Origin: DATLNF01 sp963765815
GTDB lineage: Bacteria > Actinomycetota > Actinomycetes > BP-191
DNA: 64,000 bases
NCBI GenBank assembly: GCA_963765815.1
Contig: CAVXXT010000003.1
Location: 310,001-374,000, forward strand
Direction: 5' to 3'
In this document: piece after piece, positions 53,629-62,317 of the stretch
Layout: every line of letters begins with the position of its first letter
Numbering within the stretch: the first letter of the stretch is position 1
Position numbers and translations under genes: made by a program
The notes under the pieces: generated by a model
Databases searched by the model: none
What the model saw: the letters and a program-made list of their open reading frames with translations, nothing else
What the model was told of the DNA's origin: nothing

Positions 53629-54909
53629 TTGCCTGAGACCGTGGGGGACGGTCCGGCCGGGGACGAGGCTGTGCCGGCCCAGGCTGTGCCGGCCGAGGCT
53701 GCCCCCCCTCCCCCACCGCTCCCCCTTCTCGACCTCAGCGACGGCGTACCGCCGGTCGTCGAGTCGACCCACGACCTGCGTGACGTCGTCGCACGGTTCG
53801 CCGCGGGCACCGGTCCGGTCGCGATCGACGCCGAGCGCGCGTCCGGCTACCGGTACGGGCAGCGCTGCTACCTCGTACAGCTGCGCCGCGCGGGATCCGG
53901 CACCGCGCTGATCGACCCGCTCGGCTGCCCGGACCTCTCGTCGCTGGACGAGGCGCTCGCCGACGCCGAGTGGATCCTGCACGCCGCCAACCAGGACCTG
54001 CCGTGCCTCGGCGACCTCGGCCTGCGGCCGCGCGCGCTCTTCGACACCGAGGTCGCCGCGCGGCTCGCCGGCTACGAGCGGGTCGGCCTCGCGACGATGG
54101 TCGAGATCGTCCTCGGCCGCCGGCTCGACAAGGGCAACTCGTCGGCCGACTGGTCGCAGCGGCCGCTGACGCCGGCCCTGCTTCGGTACGCCGCCCTCGA
54201 CGTCGAGCCGCTCGTCGAGCTGCGTGACCACCTCGAGGCGCAGCTGACCGAGCAGGGCAAGATCGACTGGGCCCGTGAGGAGTTCGCCGCGATCGCGGCC
54301 GCCCCGCCGGCGACGCCGCGGGTCGAGCCGTGGCGGCGTACGTCGGGGATGCACCGGATCCGGCAGAGCCGGCAGATGGCCGGCGTCCGCGCGCTGTGGG
54401 AGCTGCGCGACGACATCGCGCGCAAGCGCGACATCGCCCCCGGGCGGATCCTGCCGGACACCGCGATTATCGAAGCGGTGCTGAAGGCGCCGGCGTCGCC
54501 GGCCGCGCTGGCCGAGATCCCGCCGTTCAACGGCCGCTCGCTGCGCAGGCAGGTCGACCTCTGGCACGCCGCGCTCGTGGCGGCCGCAGCGCTGCCCGGG
54601 GACGCGCTGCCGTCCACCGGCGGGACCTCTGACGGGGGTCCGCCGCCCGCGCACCGATGGGCCGAGCGCGACCCGATCGCGGCGGCGCGGCTGGCCCGCG
54701 CGCGCGGTGCGGTGGCCACCATCGCCCTGGCGCACGCGCTGCCGGTCGAGAACCTGCTCGAGCCCGCGGTCCTGCGCCGACTGGCGTGGCAGCCGCCGAC
54801 ACCGCTCGACAGGTCGACCGTGGCCGAGGCGATGCGCGTCCACGGCGCGCGGGAGTGGCAGATCGGCCTGACCGCCGGGGATCTGGCCACGGCCCTGCTC
54901 AAGCCGTGA
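53629..54909 (+). CDS. rnd: Ribonuclease D
   Basis: 426 residues. DEDD-family 3'-5' exoribonuclease: first acidic pair in AIDAERASGYRYGQ near residue 65, second Asp in HAANQDLPCL near 117, and Tyr/Asp in LRYAALDVEPL near 187. The HRDC domain follows at about 250-330. Trims tRNA and other stable RNAs. The start may be TTG (53629) or a GTG four codons later. Overlaps the next gene as GTGA. Confidence 0.92.
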   Translation: MPETVGDGPAGDEAVPAQAVPAEAAPPPPPLPLLDLSDGVPPVVESTHDLRDVVARFAAGTGPVAIDAERASGYRYGQRCYLVQLRRAGSGTALIDPLGCPDLSSLDEALADAEWILHAANQDLPCLGDLGLRPRALFDTEVAARLAGYERVGLATMVEIVLGRRLDKGNSSADWSQRPLTPALLRYAALDVEPLVELRDHLEAQLTEQGKIDWAREEFAAIAAAPPATPRVEPWRRTSGMHRIRQSRQMAGVRALWELRDDIARKRDIAPGRILPDTAIIEAVLKAPASPAALAEIPPFNGRSLRRQVDLWHAALVAAAALPGDALPSTGGTSDGGPPPAHRWAERDPIAAARLARARGAVATIALAHALPVENLLEPAVLRRLAWQPPTPLDRSTVAEAMRVHGAREWQIGLTAGDLATALLKP

Positions 54910-55439
54910 CCGCCGTACGGCGGACGCGCGTGGTCGGTGACCAGGTCATCGCGACCGAGCGGTTCGACCTCGTCCCGATCAGCTTCCCGATGGCCGCCGC
55001 GATCATCGTCGGCGAGCTCGGCGGGCTGGTCTGCGCCCCCGGCTGGCCGACCGCCGACACGCCGGACGCGCTCGCCGGGTTCGTCGCGGCCGGCGATCGC
55101 GACGCCTTCGGCGGGTGGCTCATCACCCGGCGCTCCGACGGCGCCGTCGTCGGCGACTGCGGCTGGCGTGGGGGCCCGGACATCAACGGCGACGTCGAGA
55201 TCGGCTACGGCCTGGCTGCGCCGTCGCGCCGCCAGGGCATCGCGACCGAGGCGATCGGCGGACTGGTGGAGTGGATCTCGCGCCAGCCCGGGGTCGTCCG
55301 GATCGTCGCCGAGGTGCTCGCCGACAACGTCGCGTCGCGGCGCCTGCTGGAGCGGCTCGGCTTCACCTACTCCCACCCGGTGCCGCCCCACGTCTGGTAC
55401 ACCCGCCGGCCCGATCAGGGCGTTGTTACCGGCGAGTAG
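54906..55439 (+). CDS. GNAT-family acetyltransferase
   Basis: 177 residues. RFDLVPISFPMAAAIIVGEL near the start, VIGDCGWRG-like strand, GYGLAAPSRRQGIATEAI acyl-CoA loop near residue 102, and NVASRRLLERLGF at the end. RimJ/RimL-like fold; acceptor unknown. GTG start in the RNase D stop. Confidence 0.85.
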   Translation: MTAVRRTRVVGDQVIATERFDLVPISFPMAAAIIVGELGGLVCAPGWPTADTPDALAGFVAAGDRDAFGGWLITRRSDGAVVGDCGWRGGPDINGDVEIGYGLAAPSRRQGIATEAIGGLVEWISRQPGVVRIVAEVLADNVASRRLLERLGFTYSHPVPPHVWYTRRPDQGVVTGE

Positions 55440-55481
55440 GTAGGGGGTTATGCTTCCCGGCACTCGATCCGGGGAGGGTCC

Positions 55482-56681
55482 GTGTCCCGCACTGTCAGAG
55501 ATGTCGTCTTCGTGGACGGCGTGCGCACGCCGTTCGGGATCGGCAAGCCGACCGGCCTGTACGCCGGCACCCGCGCGGACGACCTCGTCGTACGCGTCAT
55601 CCGCGAGCTGCTGCGGCGCAACCCGTCACTGCCGCCCGAGCGGGTCGACGAGGTCGCGATCGCGGCGACCACCCAGATCGGCGACCAGGGCCTGACCATC
55701 GGCCGGATGGCCGCGCTGCTCGCCGGGCTGCCTCGATCCGTCCCCGGCTACGCGATCGACCGGATGTGCGCCGGCGCGATGACCGCGGTCACCACGGCAG
55801 CCAGCGGCATCGGCTACGGCATGCAGGACGTCGTCATCGCGGGCGGCGTCGAGCACATGGGGCGGCACCCGATGGGCGAGGGCGTCGACCCCAACCCGCG
55901 GATCATCAGCGAGAAGCTGGTCGACACCTCGGCGCTGGTCATGGGCGCGACCGCCGAGAACCTGCACGACCGCGAGCCGGACATCACCCGCGAGCGCTGC
56001 GACGCCTTCGCGCTCGCCTCGCAGCAGAAGGCCGCGCGGGCGATCGAGAGCGGCGCGATCGCCGAGGACCTCGTGCCGATGGCGACCTGGAGCAGCGAGG
56101 GCTGGGGGCTGGCCACCACGGACGAGCCGCCGCGGCCGGAGACGACGCTCGAGGGTCTCGCGAAGCTCAAGACGCCGTTCCGCGCGCACGGCCGGGTGAC
56201 GGCCGGCAACGCCGCAGGGATCAACGACGGCGCCACCGGCTGCATCCTCGCCGCCGCGGACGTGGCGGACGAGCTCAGCCTCACCGCGAAGATGAAGCTG
56301 GTCGGCTTCGGCTTCGCCGGCGTCGACCCCGAGGTGATGGGCGTCGGCCCGATCCCCTCGACCGAGAAGGCGCTGGCCCGCACCGGACTGACCATCGACG
56401 ACATCGGCGCGTTCGAGCTCAACGAGGCGTTCGCCGTGCAGGTCCTCGCCTTCATGGACCACTTCGGCATCAAGGACGACGACGAGCGGGTCAACCCGTA
56501 CGGCGGCGCGATCGCGTTCGGGCATCCGCTGGCGTCGTCCGGCGTACGGCTGATGACGCACCTGGCGCGGACCTTCGCAGCCGATCCGTCGGTGCGCTAC
56601 GGCCTCACCGCCATGTGCATCGGCATCGGCATGGGCGGGACGGTCATCTGGGAGAACCCGATGTGGGAGGGCGACAAGTGA
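55482..56681 (+). CDS. fadA: Acetyl-CoA acyltransferase (thiolase)
   Basis: 399 residues. Catalytic Cys in DRMCAGAMTA near residue 91, His in the GHPLASSG block near 348, second Cys in CIGIGMGG near 381. Cleaves 3-ketoacyl-CoA with CoA in beta-oxidation. Its stop overlaps fadJ (GTGA), giving a two-subunit beta-oxidation complex. Confidence 0.93.
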   Translation: MSRTVRDVVFVDGVRTPFGIGKPTGLYAGTRADDLVVRVIRELLRRNPSLPPERVDEVAIAATTQIGDQGLTIGRMAALLAGLPRSVPGYAIDRMCAGAMTAVTTAASGIGYGMQDVVIAGGVEHMGRHPMGEGVDPNPRIISEKLVDTSALVMGATAENLHDREPDITRERCDAFALASQQKAARAIESGAIAEDLVPMATWSSEGWGLATTDEPPRPETTLEGLAKLKTPFRAHGRVTAGNAAGINDGATGCILAAADVADELSLTAKMKLVGFGFAGVDPEVMGVGPIPSTEKALARTGLTIDDIGAFELNEAFAVQVLAFMDHFGIKDDDERVNPYGGAIAFGHPLASSGVRLMTHLARTFAADPSVRYGLTAMCIGIGMGGTVIWENPMWEGDK

Positions 56682-58780
56682 CGACGACCGAGGTGCGCGC
56701 CCAGGAAGGGGAGGTCGTCACCCAGGCCTTCATCCGGTACGTCGACCTGCCCGGTCGCGCCGGGCTCGCCGCGCTCATCACCCTGGACAACGGCCACGAC
56801 CACACCAAGCCGAGCACGTTCGGTCCCGGCGGCCTGCTGTCCATCGACGCCGCGCTCGACGAGGTGCTGGGGCGCAGCGATCTCGCGGCCATCGCGGTCA
56901 CCGGTAAGAAGTTCATCTTCGCCGTCGGCGCGGACCTCTCCGGCGTACCGCAGATCACCTCGCGCGACGACGCGCTCGAGGTCGGCCGGCTCGGCCACCG
57001 GGTCTTCAAGCGGCTCACCGACTCGACGGTGCCGACCTTCGCGCTGGTCAACGGCGCGGCGATGGGCGGCGGGCTCGAGATCGCGCTGGCCTGTCACTAC
57101 CGCACGGTGTCGTCCGGCGCCGCGCCGGTCGCGCTGCCGGAGTGCTTCCTCGGCCTGGTGCCCGGCTGGGGCGGCACGCAGCTGCTGCCCAACCTGATCG
57201 GGCCGGACAAGGCGCTCGGCGTGATCGTCGACAACGCTCTCAACCAGAACAAGACGCTCAAGGGGAAGCAGGTGTTCGAGCTCGGCATCGCCGACGCGCT
57301 GTTCGAGCCGGCCGACTTCCTCGAGCGGTCGCTGGAGTGGGTGGCCTCCGTCGTACGCGGTGACGTCACGGTCTCCCGACCGGAGATCGACCGCGGCGCG
57401 GCGTGGGACGAGGCGGTCGCGCGCACCCGCGCGGGCGTCGACGCCCGGCTGCACGGCTCGGCGCCCGCTCCCCTGCGGGCCCTCGACCTCGTGCAGCTGG
57501 CGAAGACGGCGTCGCGTGACGAGGGCTTCGCCGCCGAGGACGAGGCGCTCGCCGATCTCGTCATGAGCGACGAGCTTCGCGCGGGTCTCTATGCCTTCGA
57601 CCTGACGCAGAAGCGGGCGCGCAAGCCGTTCGGCGCGCCACGCGAGGGCGCGCGCCCGGTGACCAAGGTCGGTGTCGTGGGCGCCGGGCTGATGGCCAGC
57701 CAGCTCGCGCTGCTCTTCGCGCAGCGGCTCGAGGTGCCGGTCGTGCTGACCGACCTCGACCAGTCGCGGCTCGACAAGGGCGTCGGCTATGTCCACGACG
57801 AGATCGACAAGCTGCTGCAGAAGGGCCGCGTCAACGCCGACCGGGCCAACCGGCTCAAGGCGCTGGTCTCCGGCTCGCTGACGAAGGACGCGTTCGCCGA
57901 CGCGGACTTCGTCATCGAGGCGGTCTTCGAGGAGATGAAGGTCAAGCAGCAGGTCTTCGCCGAGGTCGAGGCCGCGGTGAGTGACACCTGCATCCTCGCG
58001 ACCAACACGTCGTCGCTGTCGATCACCGAGATGTCGTCGTCGCTCGCCCACCCGGAGCGGGTGGTCGGCTTCCACTTCTTCAACCCAGTGGCGGTGCTGC
58101 CGCTGCTCGAGATCGTCCGCGCGGAGAAGACCGACGACGCGACGCTCGCGACGGCGTTCACTGTCGCGAAGGCGCTGAAGAAGTCGGCGGTCCTGGTGAA
58201 GGACGCGCCGGCTTTTGTCGTCAACCGGCTGCTCACGCGGTTCCTCGGCGAGGTCACCAAGGCGGTCGACGAGGGGACGCCGTTCACCGACGCCGACCAC
58301 GCTCTGGACCCACTCGGCCTGCCGATGTCGCCGTTCATGCTGCTGGCTCTGGTCGGCCCGGCCGTCGGCTTGCACGTCGCGAAGACGCTGCACGAGGCGT
58401 TCCCCGACCGCTACTACGTCAGCGACAACCTGGCGAAGCTGGTCGCGGCCGGGAAGCCCGGCATCTACACCTGGGGTGCCAACGGCCAGGAGGTGGACCC
58501 GGAGGTCGCGGAGATGTTCGCGCCGCTGCCCGGGGCGGTCGCCCCGACCGCCGACGAGGTGCGGGAGCGGGCACTCGCCGCGATGGCCCAGGAGATCCGG
58601 CTGATGCTCGACGAGGGCGTCGTCGCCGAGGCGCAGGACATCGACCTGTGCATGCTGCTCGGCGCCGGCTGGCCGTTCCACAACGGCGGCGTCACGCCGT
58701 ACCTGGACCGCACCGGCGTGTCGGAGAAGGTCACCGGAGCGCGCTTCCTCTCCCCCGGCGTCGCCTCGCTCCCGGCGTAG
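56678..58780 (+). CDS. fadJ: Enoyl-CoA hydratase / 3-hydroxyacyl-CoA dehydrogenase
   Basis: 700 residues. The N-terminal crotonase domain has both Glu residues (GGGLEIALACHYR and LPECFLGLVPGWGG). The NAD-binding domain starts VGVVGAGLMASQLALLF near 330 (Ala replaces the usual Gly after M). GFHFFNPV carries the catalytic His near 468. The C-terminal 3HCDH domain is complete. Works with FadA on fatty-acyl-CoA intermediates. Confidence 0.93.
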   Translation: MTTTEVRAQEGEVVTQAFIRYVDLPGRAGLAALITLDNGHDHTKPSTFGPGGLLSIDAALDEVLGRSDLAAIAVTGKKFIFAVGADLSGVPQITSRDDALEVGRLGHRVFKRLTDSTVPTFALVNGAAMGGGLEIALACHYRTVSSGAAPVALPECFLGLVPGWGGTQLLPNLIGPDKALGVIVDNALNQNKTLKGKQVFELGIADALFEPADFLERSLEWVASVVRGDVTVSRPEIDRGAAWDEAVARTRAGVDARLHGSAPAPLRALDLVQLAKTASRDEGFAAEDEALADLVMSDELRAGLYAFDLTQKRARKPFGAPREGARPVTKVGVVGAGLMASQLALLFAQRLEVPVVLTDLDQSRLDKGVGYVHDEIDKLLQKGRVNADRANRLKALVSGSLTKDAFADADFVIEAVFEEMKVKQQVFAEVEAAVSDTCILATNTSSLSITEMSSSLAHPERVVGFHFFNPVAVLPLLEIVRAEKTDDATLATAFTVAKALKKSAVLVKDAPAFVVNRLLTRFLGEVTKAVDEGTPFTDADHALDPLGLPMSPFMLLALVGPAVGLHVAKTLHEAFPDRYYVSDNLAKLVAAGKPGIYTWGANGQEVDPEVAEMFAPLPGAVAPTADEVRERALAAMAQEIRLMLDEGVVAEAQDIDLCMLLGAGWPFHNGGVTPYLDRTGVSEKVTGARFLSPGVASLPA

Positions 58781-58783
58781 GTC

Positions 58784-59386
58784 ATGCGCGTCGGCCGAGT
58801 GGTCGCTGCGGCCGTCGCGGTCGCGGCAGTGGCCGTCAGCTGCAGCGACGGCGCGGACCGCGTGCGCATCACCACGGGTGATGTGCAGGCGACGCCGTCG
58901 TTCGAGCAGTCGGCGAGCCCGCCCTCGGCGTACGTAACGCCTTCGCCGGCGAATCCGGTGGAGCTCGACATCTTCGGACGTGTGCAGGCGTTCGCCAGCG
59001 CGCCGTCGCAGAGCGCCTTCGAGCAGGTGCCGTTCGCCGACGAGGTCGCGCTCGGCCTCGGCGACCGCGTGGAGCAGACGGTCGCCCGGGCCGAGCTCGC
59101 CGCTCCCGCCGCATGGGTCCTCGACCAGAAGTCGTACGGCGGCCGCGAAGGACCGTTCTCGGCGCTGGAGACGCTGCGCTCTGGCAGTGACGCCGCGGTG
59201 GTGTCTGGCCCGCACAACCACTGCGCGAGCCCACCGCGGCCGGCACTAGCCGGCTTCGATCAGATGCGGCGAGTCAGCGCCCAGCCGACGGACATCGACA
59301 GCTGCATCGACTGGTGGGCCGTCGACCTCTTCCTCAACACCGACGGACGGATCGCGGCAGTGCTCCTCGACATCTGGGATCCCTGA
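58784..59386 (+). CDS. Predicted lipoprotein of unknown function
   Basis: 200 residues with a lipoprotein signal (hydrophobic 6-19, lipobox VAVSC). The mature part has a Pro/Ser-rich linker and a globular half rich in acidic and aromatic residues (AELAAPAAWVLDQKSYGG, CIDWWAVDLFL). No domain recognised. Begins 3 bases after fadJ, so it may be cotranscribed. Confidence 0.78.
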   Translation: MRVGRVVAAAVAVAAVAVSCSDGADRVRITTGDVQATPSFEQSASPPSAYVTPSPANPVELDIFGRVQAFASAPSQSAFEQVPFADEVALGLGDRVEQTVARAELAAPAAWVLDQKSYGGREGPFSALETLRSGSDAAVVSGPHNHCASPPRPALAGFDQMRRVSAQPTDIDSCIDWWAVDLFLNTDGRIAAVLLDIWDP

Positions 59387-59410
59387 GCCGCATCGACGAG
59401 CGGCGACGTC

Positions 59411-59486
59411 GCCTAAGAGCGCCGCCAGTCGCTCATGATCATGGGCGAGCCGATCTCGGGGCGCGGGGTGAGATCCGACGCTTAGG
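59411..59486. terminator. Possible bidirectional hairpin between convergent genes
   Basis: GCCTAAG (59411-59417) and CTTAGGC (59480-59486) are exact complements 62 bases apart, and an inner GATCTC/GAGATC pair (59452-59457, 59470-59475) nests between them. It lies between the lipoprotein and HEPN stops. Weak evidence for a terminator. Confidence 0.3.
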
Positions 59487-59934
59487 CGCTGGGGCGCTGG
59501 ATCGGCAGCGTCTCCTGGTGGTCGACCATCAGCGCGGTCTCGGCGACGGCGAGGAACGTCTCGGCGTCGCGCAGCAGGTCGTCGGCCTCGCGCGGCGTGA
59601 CCTGACCGGCCAGTCCGGCCTCGGCGGCCGCGCGCTTGCGCGCGCCCGCGGCGAAGAACTGCGCCCACTCGCTCATCTCCGGCGCGATACGGGCGAGGAG
59701 CACCCAGACGCTGACCGGGCGGCCGCGCGGGCCGGTGCGCTCAGCGGGTCGCGCCTTGGCGGCGACGACGGCCGCGGCCGCCCGCAGGGCGGACAGATGG
59801 GCGGCGGCGTAGCGGTGCGGCGGGTCGCCGGCGAGTGCTGCCTCGCCGAGACCGGAGCGGGCCAGCAGGAGCAGGCCGGTCGAGTCGGCGCCGACACGCG
59901 GCGTACCGCGCCGGGGCATCGCCGTGACCGTCAC
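59482..59934 (-). CDS. SAV_6107-like HEPN-domain protein
   Basis: 150 residues, mostly helical: RYAAAHLSALRAAAAVVAAK, PVSVWVLLARIAPEMSEWAQFFAAGARKR and ADDLLRDAETFLAVAETAL. The pattern resembles a small actinobacterial HEPN family (higher eukaryote/prokaryote nucleotide-binding fold). RYAAAH formally fits Rx4H, but it lies in the first helix, so RNase activity is uncertain. GTG start with AGAGGAGG 6 bases before. A palindromic SOS-type box sits about 210 bases upstream. Confidence 0.75.
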   Translation of the reverse strand: MTVTAMPRRGTPRVGADSTGLLLLARSGLGEAALAGDPPHRYAAAHLSALRAAAAVVAAKARPAERTGPRGRPVSVWVLLARIAPEMSEWAQFFAAGARKRAAAEAGLAGQVTPREADDLLRDAETFLAVAETALMVDHQETLPIQRPSA

Positions 59935-60211
59935 GTCGTCCTCCTCTCGTCACACCCTCGTCGTACCGTCGTCGTGCGGTCGATCGCGGGCGGCTGCCGG
60001 CCCCGGCCGGGTGCTTCCCCGCACCTGACCCGGGCCGGCAGTCACACCTCGGGCCGCGCCGCAGGGTCGAGTCCGCGGCGGCGGCCCGAAGCGGGTCCGC
60101 CCACCGCCGGGTGAGCTCCGCGAGAGCCTCCGACGGCTGGATCGAACGTGCGTTCGATCCCTGCCCACAGTAAAGCCCCCGTCCGACAGAACCGTCAACA
60201 CCGGGTGCGGA
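59935..60211 (-). promoter_or_regulatory. 277-bp intergenic region: promoter and leader of the HEPN gene
   Basis: Contains no convincing gene. At its far end, reading toward the HEPN gene, are TTGACG (60198-60193), TACTGT (60172-60167) and then a perfect palindromic SOS-type box (60157-60142). The remaining 200 bases are GC-rich leader. Confidence 0.55.
60142..60157. promoter_or_regulatory. LexA (SOS) box
   Basis: TCGAACGTGCGTTCGA is a perfect 16-base palindrome that matches the actinobacterial LexA consensus (GAAC-N4-GTTC with flanking TC/GA). It lies just downstream of a -35/-10 pair that reads toward the HEPN gene, where bound LexA would block transcription. Confidence 0.7.
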
Positions 60212-60862
60212 TCAGGAGGAGCGGCGTAAGGCGAGGGCCAGCTGGACCACCGACAGGGCGCACAGCGCGGCGACCGCCGCTGCGGCTGTCCCGGCCACGT
60301 CGGCGGCGCGCGGCGGCAGGAGTCCGGCCACCGCCAGCGCCAGGCCGCACAGCACCAGGCGGGTGGGCCGCTCTCCCACGGTCACGACGCCGAGGCCAGC
60401 CCGGCCGGCTCTCGACCACCACGAGCGCAGACCTTCGAACCCCAGCAGCCCGACGCCCGCGGCGATCGCCAGCGCCGCCGGTGCGCCGATCACGAGGAGC
60501 GCGGCGACGAAGCACAGGTCGCTGACGCGGTCGACCAGCCGGTCCAGCCGGGCGCCGCGGGTCGACTCCCGCTCCGACACCACCGCCACCGCTCCGTCCA
60601 GACCGTCCAGGGCTGCGCTGCCCGCAAGCAGGAGGGCCGACAGCAACGGCCAGCGGCCGCCCGGGATCGCGACCAACCACACGGCCAGCGCGAGGTCGCC
60701 GCTCGCAAACGTGATCAGGTCCGGCGAGACGCCGCGCCGGGCGAGCGGGGCGGCCGCGTCGTACATGACGGTCAGCCAACCCGTCACCAGCGGTCGCCCG
60801 GTCGGGTCGTAGCCGTGGTGCAGCGCGCGCCACCGCTCGAGGTGCTGCGCGCGGTCGAGCAT
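60212..60862 (-). CDS. CDP-alcohol phosphatidyltransferase family protein with altered motif
   Basis: 216 residues, six predicted helices. The signature DxxDGxxAR-x8-G-x3-D-x3-D is present as DGLDGAVAVVSERESTRGARLDRLVD near residue 70 (split: DGLDGAVAV, then GARLDRLVD). All four Asp remain, but Arg is replaced by Val. Makes a phosphodiester lipid or polyol if active. Product unknown. Start ATG at 60860-60862. Confidence 0.82.
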   Translation of the reverse strand: MLDRAQHLERWRALHHGYDPTGRPLVTGWLTVMYDAAAPLARRGVSPDLITFASGDLALAVWLVAIPGGRWPLLSALLLAGSAALDGLDGAVAVVSERESTRGARLDRLVDRVSDLCFVAALLVIGAPAALAIAAGVGLLGFEGLRSWWSRAGRAGLGVVTVGERPTRLVLCGLALAVAGLLPPRAADVAGTAAAAVAALCALSVVQLALALRRSS

Positions 60863-60896
60863 GACCCGACGATAGGCGTGCGGTAGAACTCCGGTC

Positions 60897-61364
60897 ATGC
60901 ACCCCGCCGCCGCGCGTGTCCAGGAGCTGCTGCGCGCCGCCGGCGCGAGCGGCCAAGTGGTCGAGCTCGACGCCAGCACCCACACCTCCGCCGACGCCGC
61001 GACCGCGCTCGGCGTCGACATCGCGCAGATCGCGAAGTCGCTGGTGTTCCGTGCCGGGGACGGCGCTGTGCTCGTCGTCGCGAGCGGCATCGACCGCGTC
61101 GACGCGGAGCGACTCGGTCACGCAGTCGGCGCGCCGATCTCACGCGCCGACCCGGCAACCGTGCGCGAGGCGACCGGGTACGACGTGGGCGGGGTCAGCC
61201 CGGTCGGACTGCCGCCGTCACTGCCGGTCGTCGTCGACACCGCGCTGTCGGCGTACGACGTGGTGTGGGCGGCGGCGGGCACCGGCAACGCGGTCTTCCC
61301 GACGACCTACGACGAGCTGCTGAGCATCACCGGCGGGCTGCCGGGAGACGTTCGACAGCGCTGA
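60897..61364 (+). CDS. YbaK/EbsC-type aminoacyl-tRNA deacylase
   Basis: 155 residues. The family hallmark Lys is in IAKSLVFRAG near residue 47; other blocks are SGIDRVDAERL, ISRADPATVREATGYDVGGVSPVG and VFPTTYDELLSITGG. Removes wrongly attached amino acids from tRNA (Cys-tRNAPro or Ala/Ser-type). Divergent from the CDP-alcohol transferase gene, 34 bases apart. Confidence 0.9.
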   Translation: MHPAAARVQELLRAAGASGQVVELDASTHTSADAATALGVDIAQIAKSLVFRAGDGAVLVVASGIDRVDAERLGHAVGAPISRADPATVREATGYDVGGVSPVGLPPSLPVVVDTALSAYDVVWAAAGTGNAVFPTTYDELLSITGGLPGDVRQR

Positions 61365-61368
61365 TCGG

Positions 61369-62247
61369 TCAGTCGACGAGACCCAGCGCCGCGTAGATCT
61401 CCCGCGTCGCCGTCGACCGGTTCAACGTGAAGAAGTGCAGGCCCGGCGCACCGCCGTCGAGCAGCTCGCGACACAGCTCGGTCGCGAACTCGACACCGAT
61501 GCGGCGTACGGCGATCGGGTCGTCGCCGACGGCGCGCAGCCGCTCCGCCAGCTCGGCCGGGAACACCGCACCGGAGAGCACCGCCATCCGCTCGATGCTG
61601 GCGAGGTTCGTCACCGGCATCACGCCGGGGATGATCGGCACGTCACAGCCGAGTGCGCGCGCCCGGTCCACGAGAGAGAAGTAGTCGGCCGCGTCGAAGA
61701 AGAACTGCGTGACGACGAAGTCGGCGCCCGCGGCGATCTTCTGGGCGAGGTACTTCACGTCGGTGTCGCGGTCGGGCGACTCCCGGTGACCCTCGGGGAA
61801 CGCGGCGACCCCGACGCAGAAGTCGCCCAGCTCACGGAGCAGCCGGACCAGCTCGTCGGCGTAGGTGAGGCCCTCGGGATGCGGCTCCCACGCCTGGTCC
61901 GCGCCGCTCGGCGGGTCGCCGCGCAGGGCGAGGACGTTGCGGATGCCGGCGTCGGCGATCGCGCCGATGACGTTGCGCAGCTCGTAGCGCGACGCCCCGA
62001 CGCAGGTGAGGTGCGCAACCGGCGTCAGCGTCGTCTCGGTGGCGATCCGCTCGACGATGCGGATGGTGCGGTCGCGGGTCGACCCGCCCGCGCCGTACGT
62101 CACCGACACGAAGGTGGGGTTGAGCGGCTCGAGCTGGCGGATCGCCTGCCAGAGCTCGGCCTCGCCTGCGTCAGTCTTCGGCGGGAAGAACTCGAAGGAG
62201 TACGACCGGCCGCCGGCGGCGAGGAGGTCACGGACTGTGCGAGACAT
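61369..62247 (-). CDS. metF: Methylenetetrahydrofolate reductase
   Basis: 292 residues. Reduces 5,10-methylene-THF to 5-methyl-THF for methionine synthesis. FEFFPPKTDAGE at the start, VSVTYGAGGSTR, AHLTCVGASR, LALRGDPP, and the FAD-binding ADFVVTQFFFDA block are typical. Convergent with the YbaK gene, 4 bases apart; divergent from the prenyl synthase gene. Confidence 0.95.
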   Translation of the reverse strand: MSRTVRDLLAAGGRSYSFEFFPPKTDAGEAELWQAIRQLEPLNPTFVSVTYGAGGSTRDRTIRIVERIATETTLTPVAHLTCVGASRYELRNVIGAIADAGIRNVLALRGDPPSGADQAWEPHPEGLTYADELVRLLRELGDFCVGVAAFPEGHRESPDRDTDVKYLAQKIAAGADFVVTQFFFDAADYFSLVDRARALGCDVPIIPGVMPVTNLASIERMAVLSGAVFPAELAERLRAVGDDPIAVRRIGVEFATELCRELLDGGAPGLHFFTLNRSTATREIYAALGLVD

Positions 62248-62317
62248 GGGTCGAGGTTATCCGCACCGCCACTCGGCAGCACTGGGATACTGGCGGTCTC
62301 ATCGACAGGAGCCGTCC

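Noticed and set aside
56597..59221. 874-codon minus-strand ORF opposite fadJ
   Set aside because: Antisense shadow of fadJ and the lipoprotein gene; no recognisable domain.
59950..60201. 83-codon minus-strand ORF over the SOS-box region
   Set aside because: It would place the SOS box inside its own coding sequence, has no ribosome-binding site, and is low-complexity Arg/Pro/Gly.
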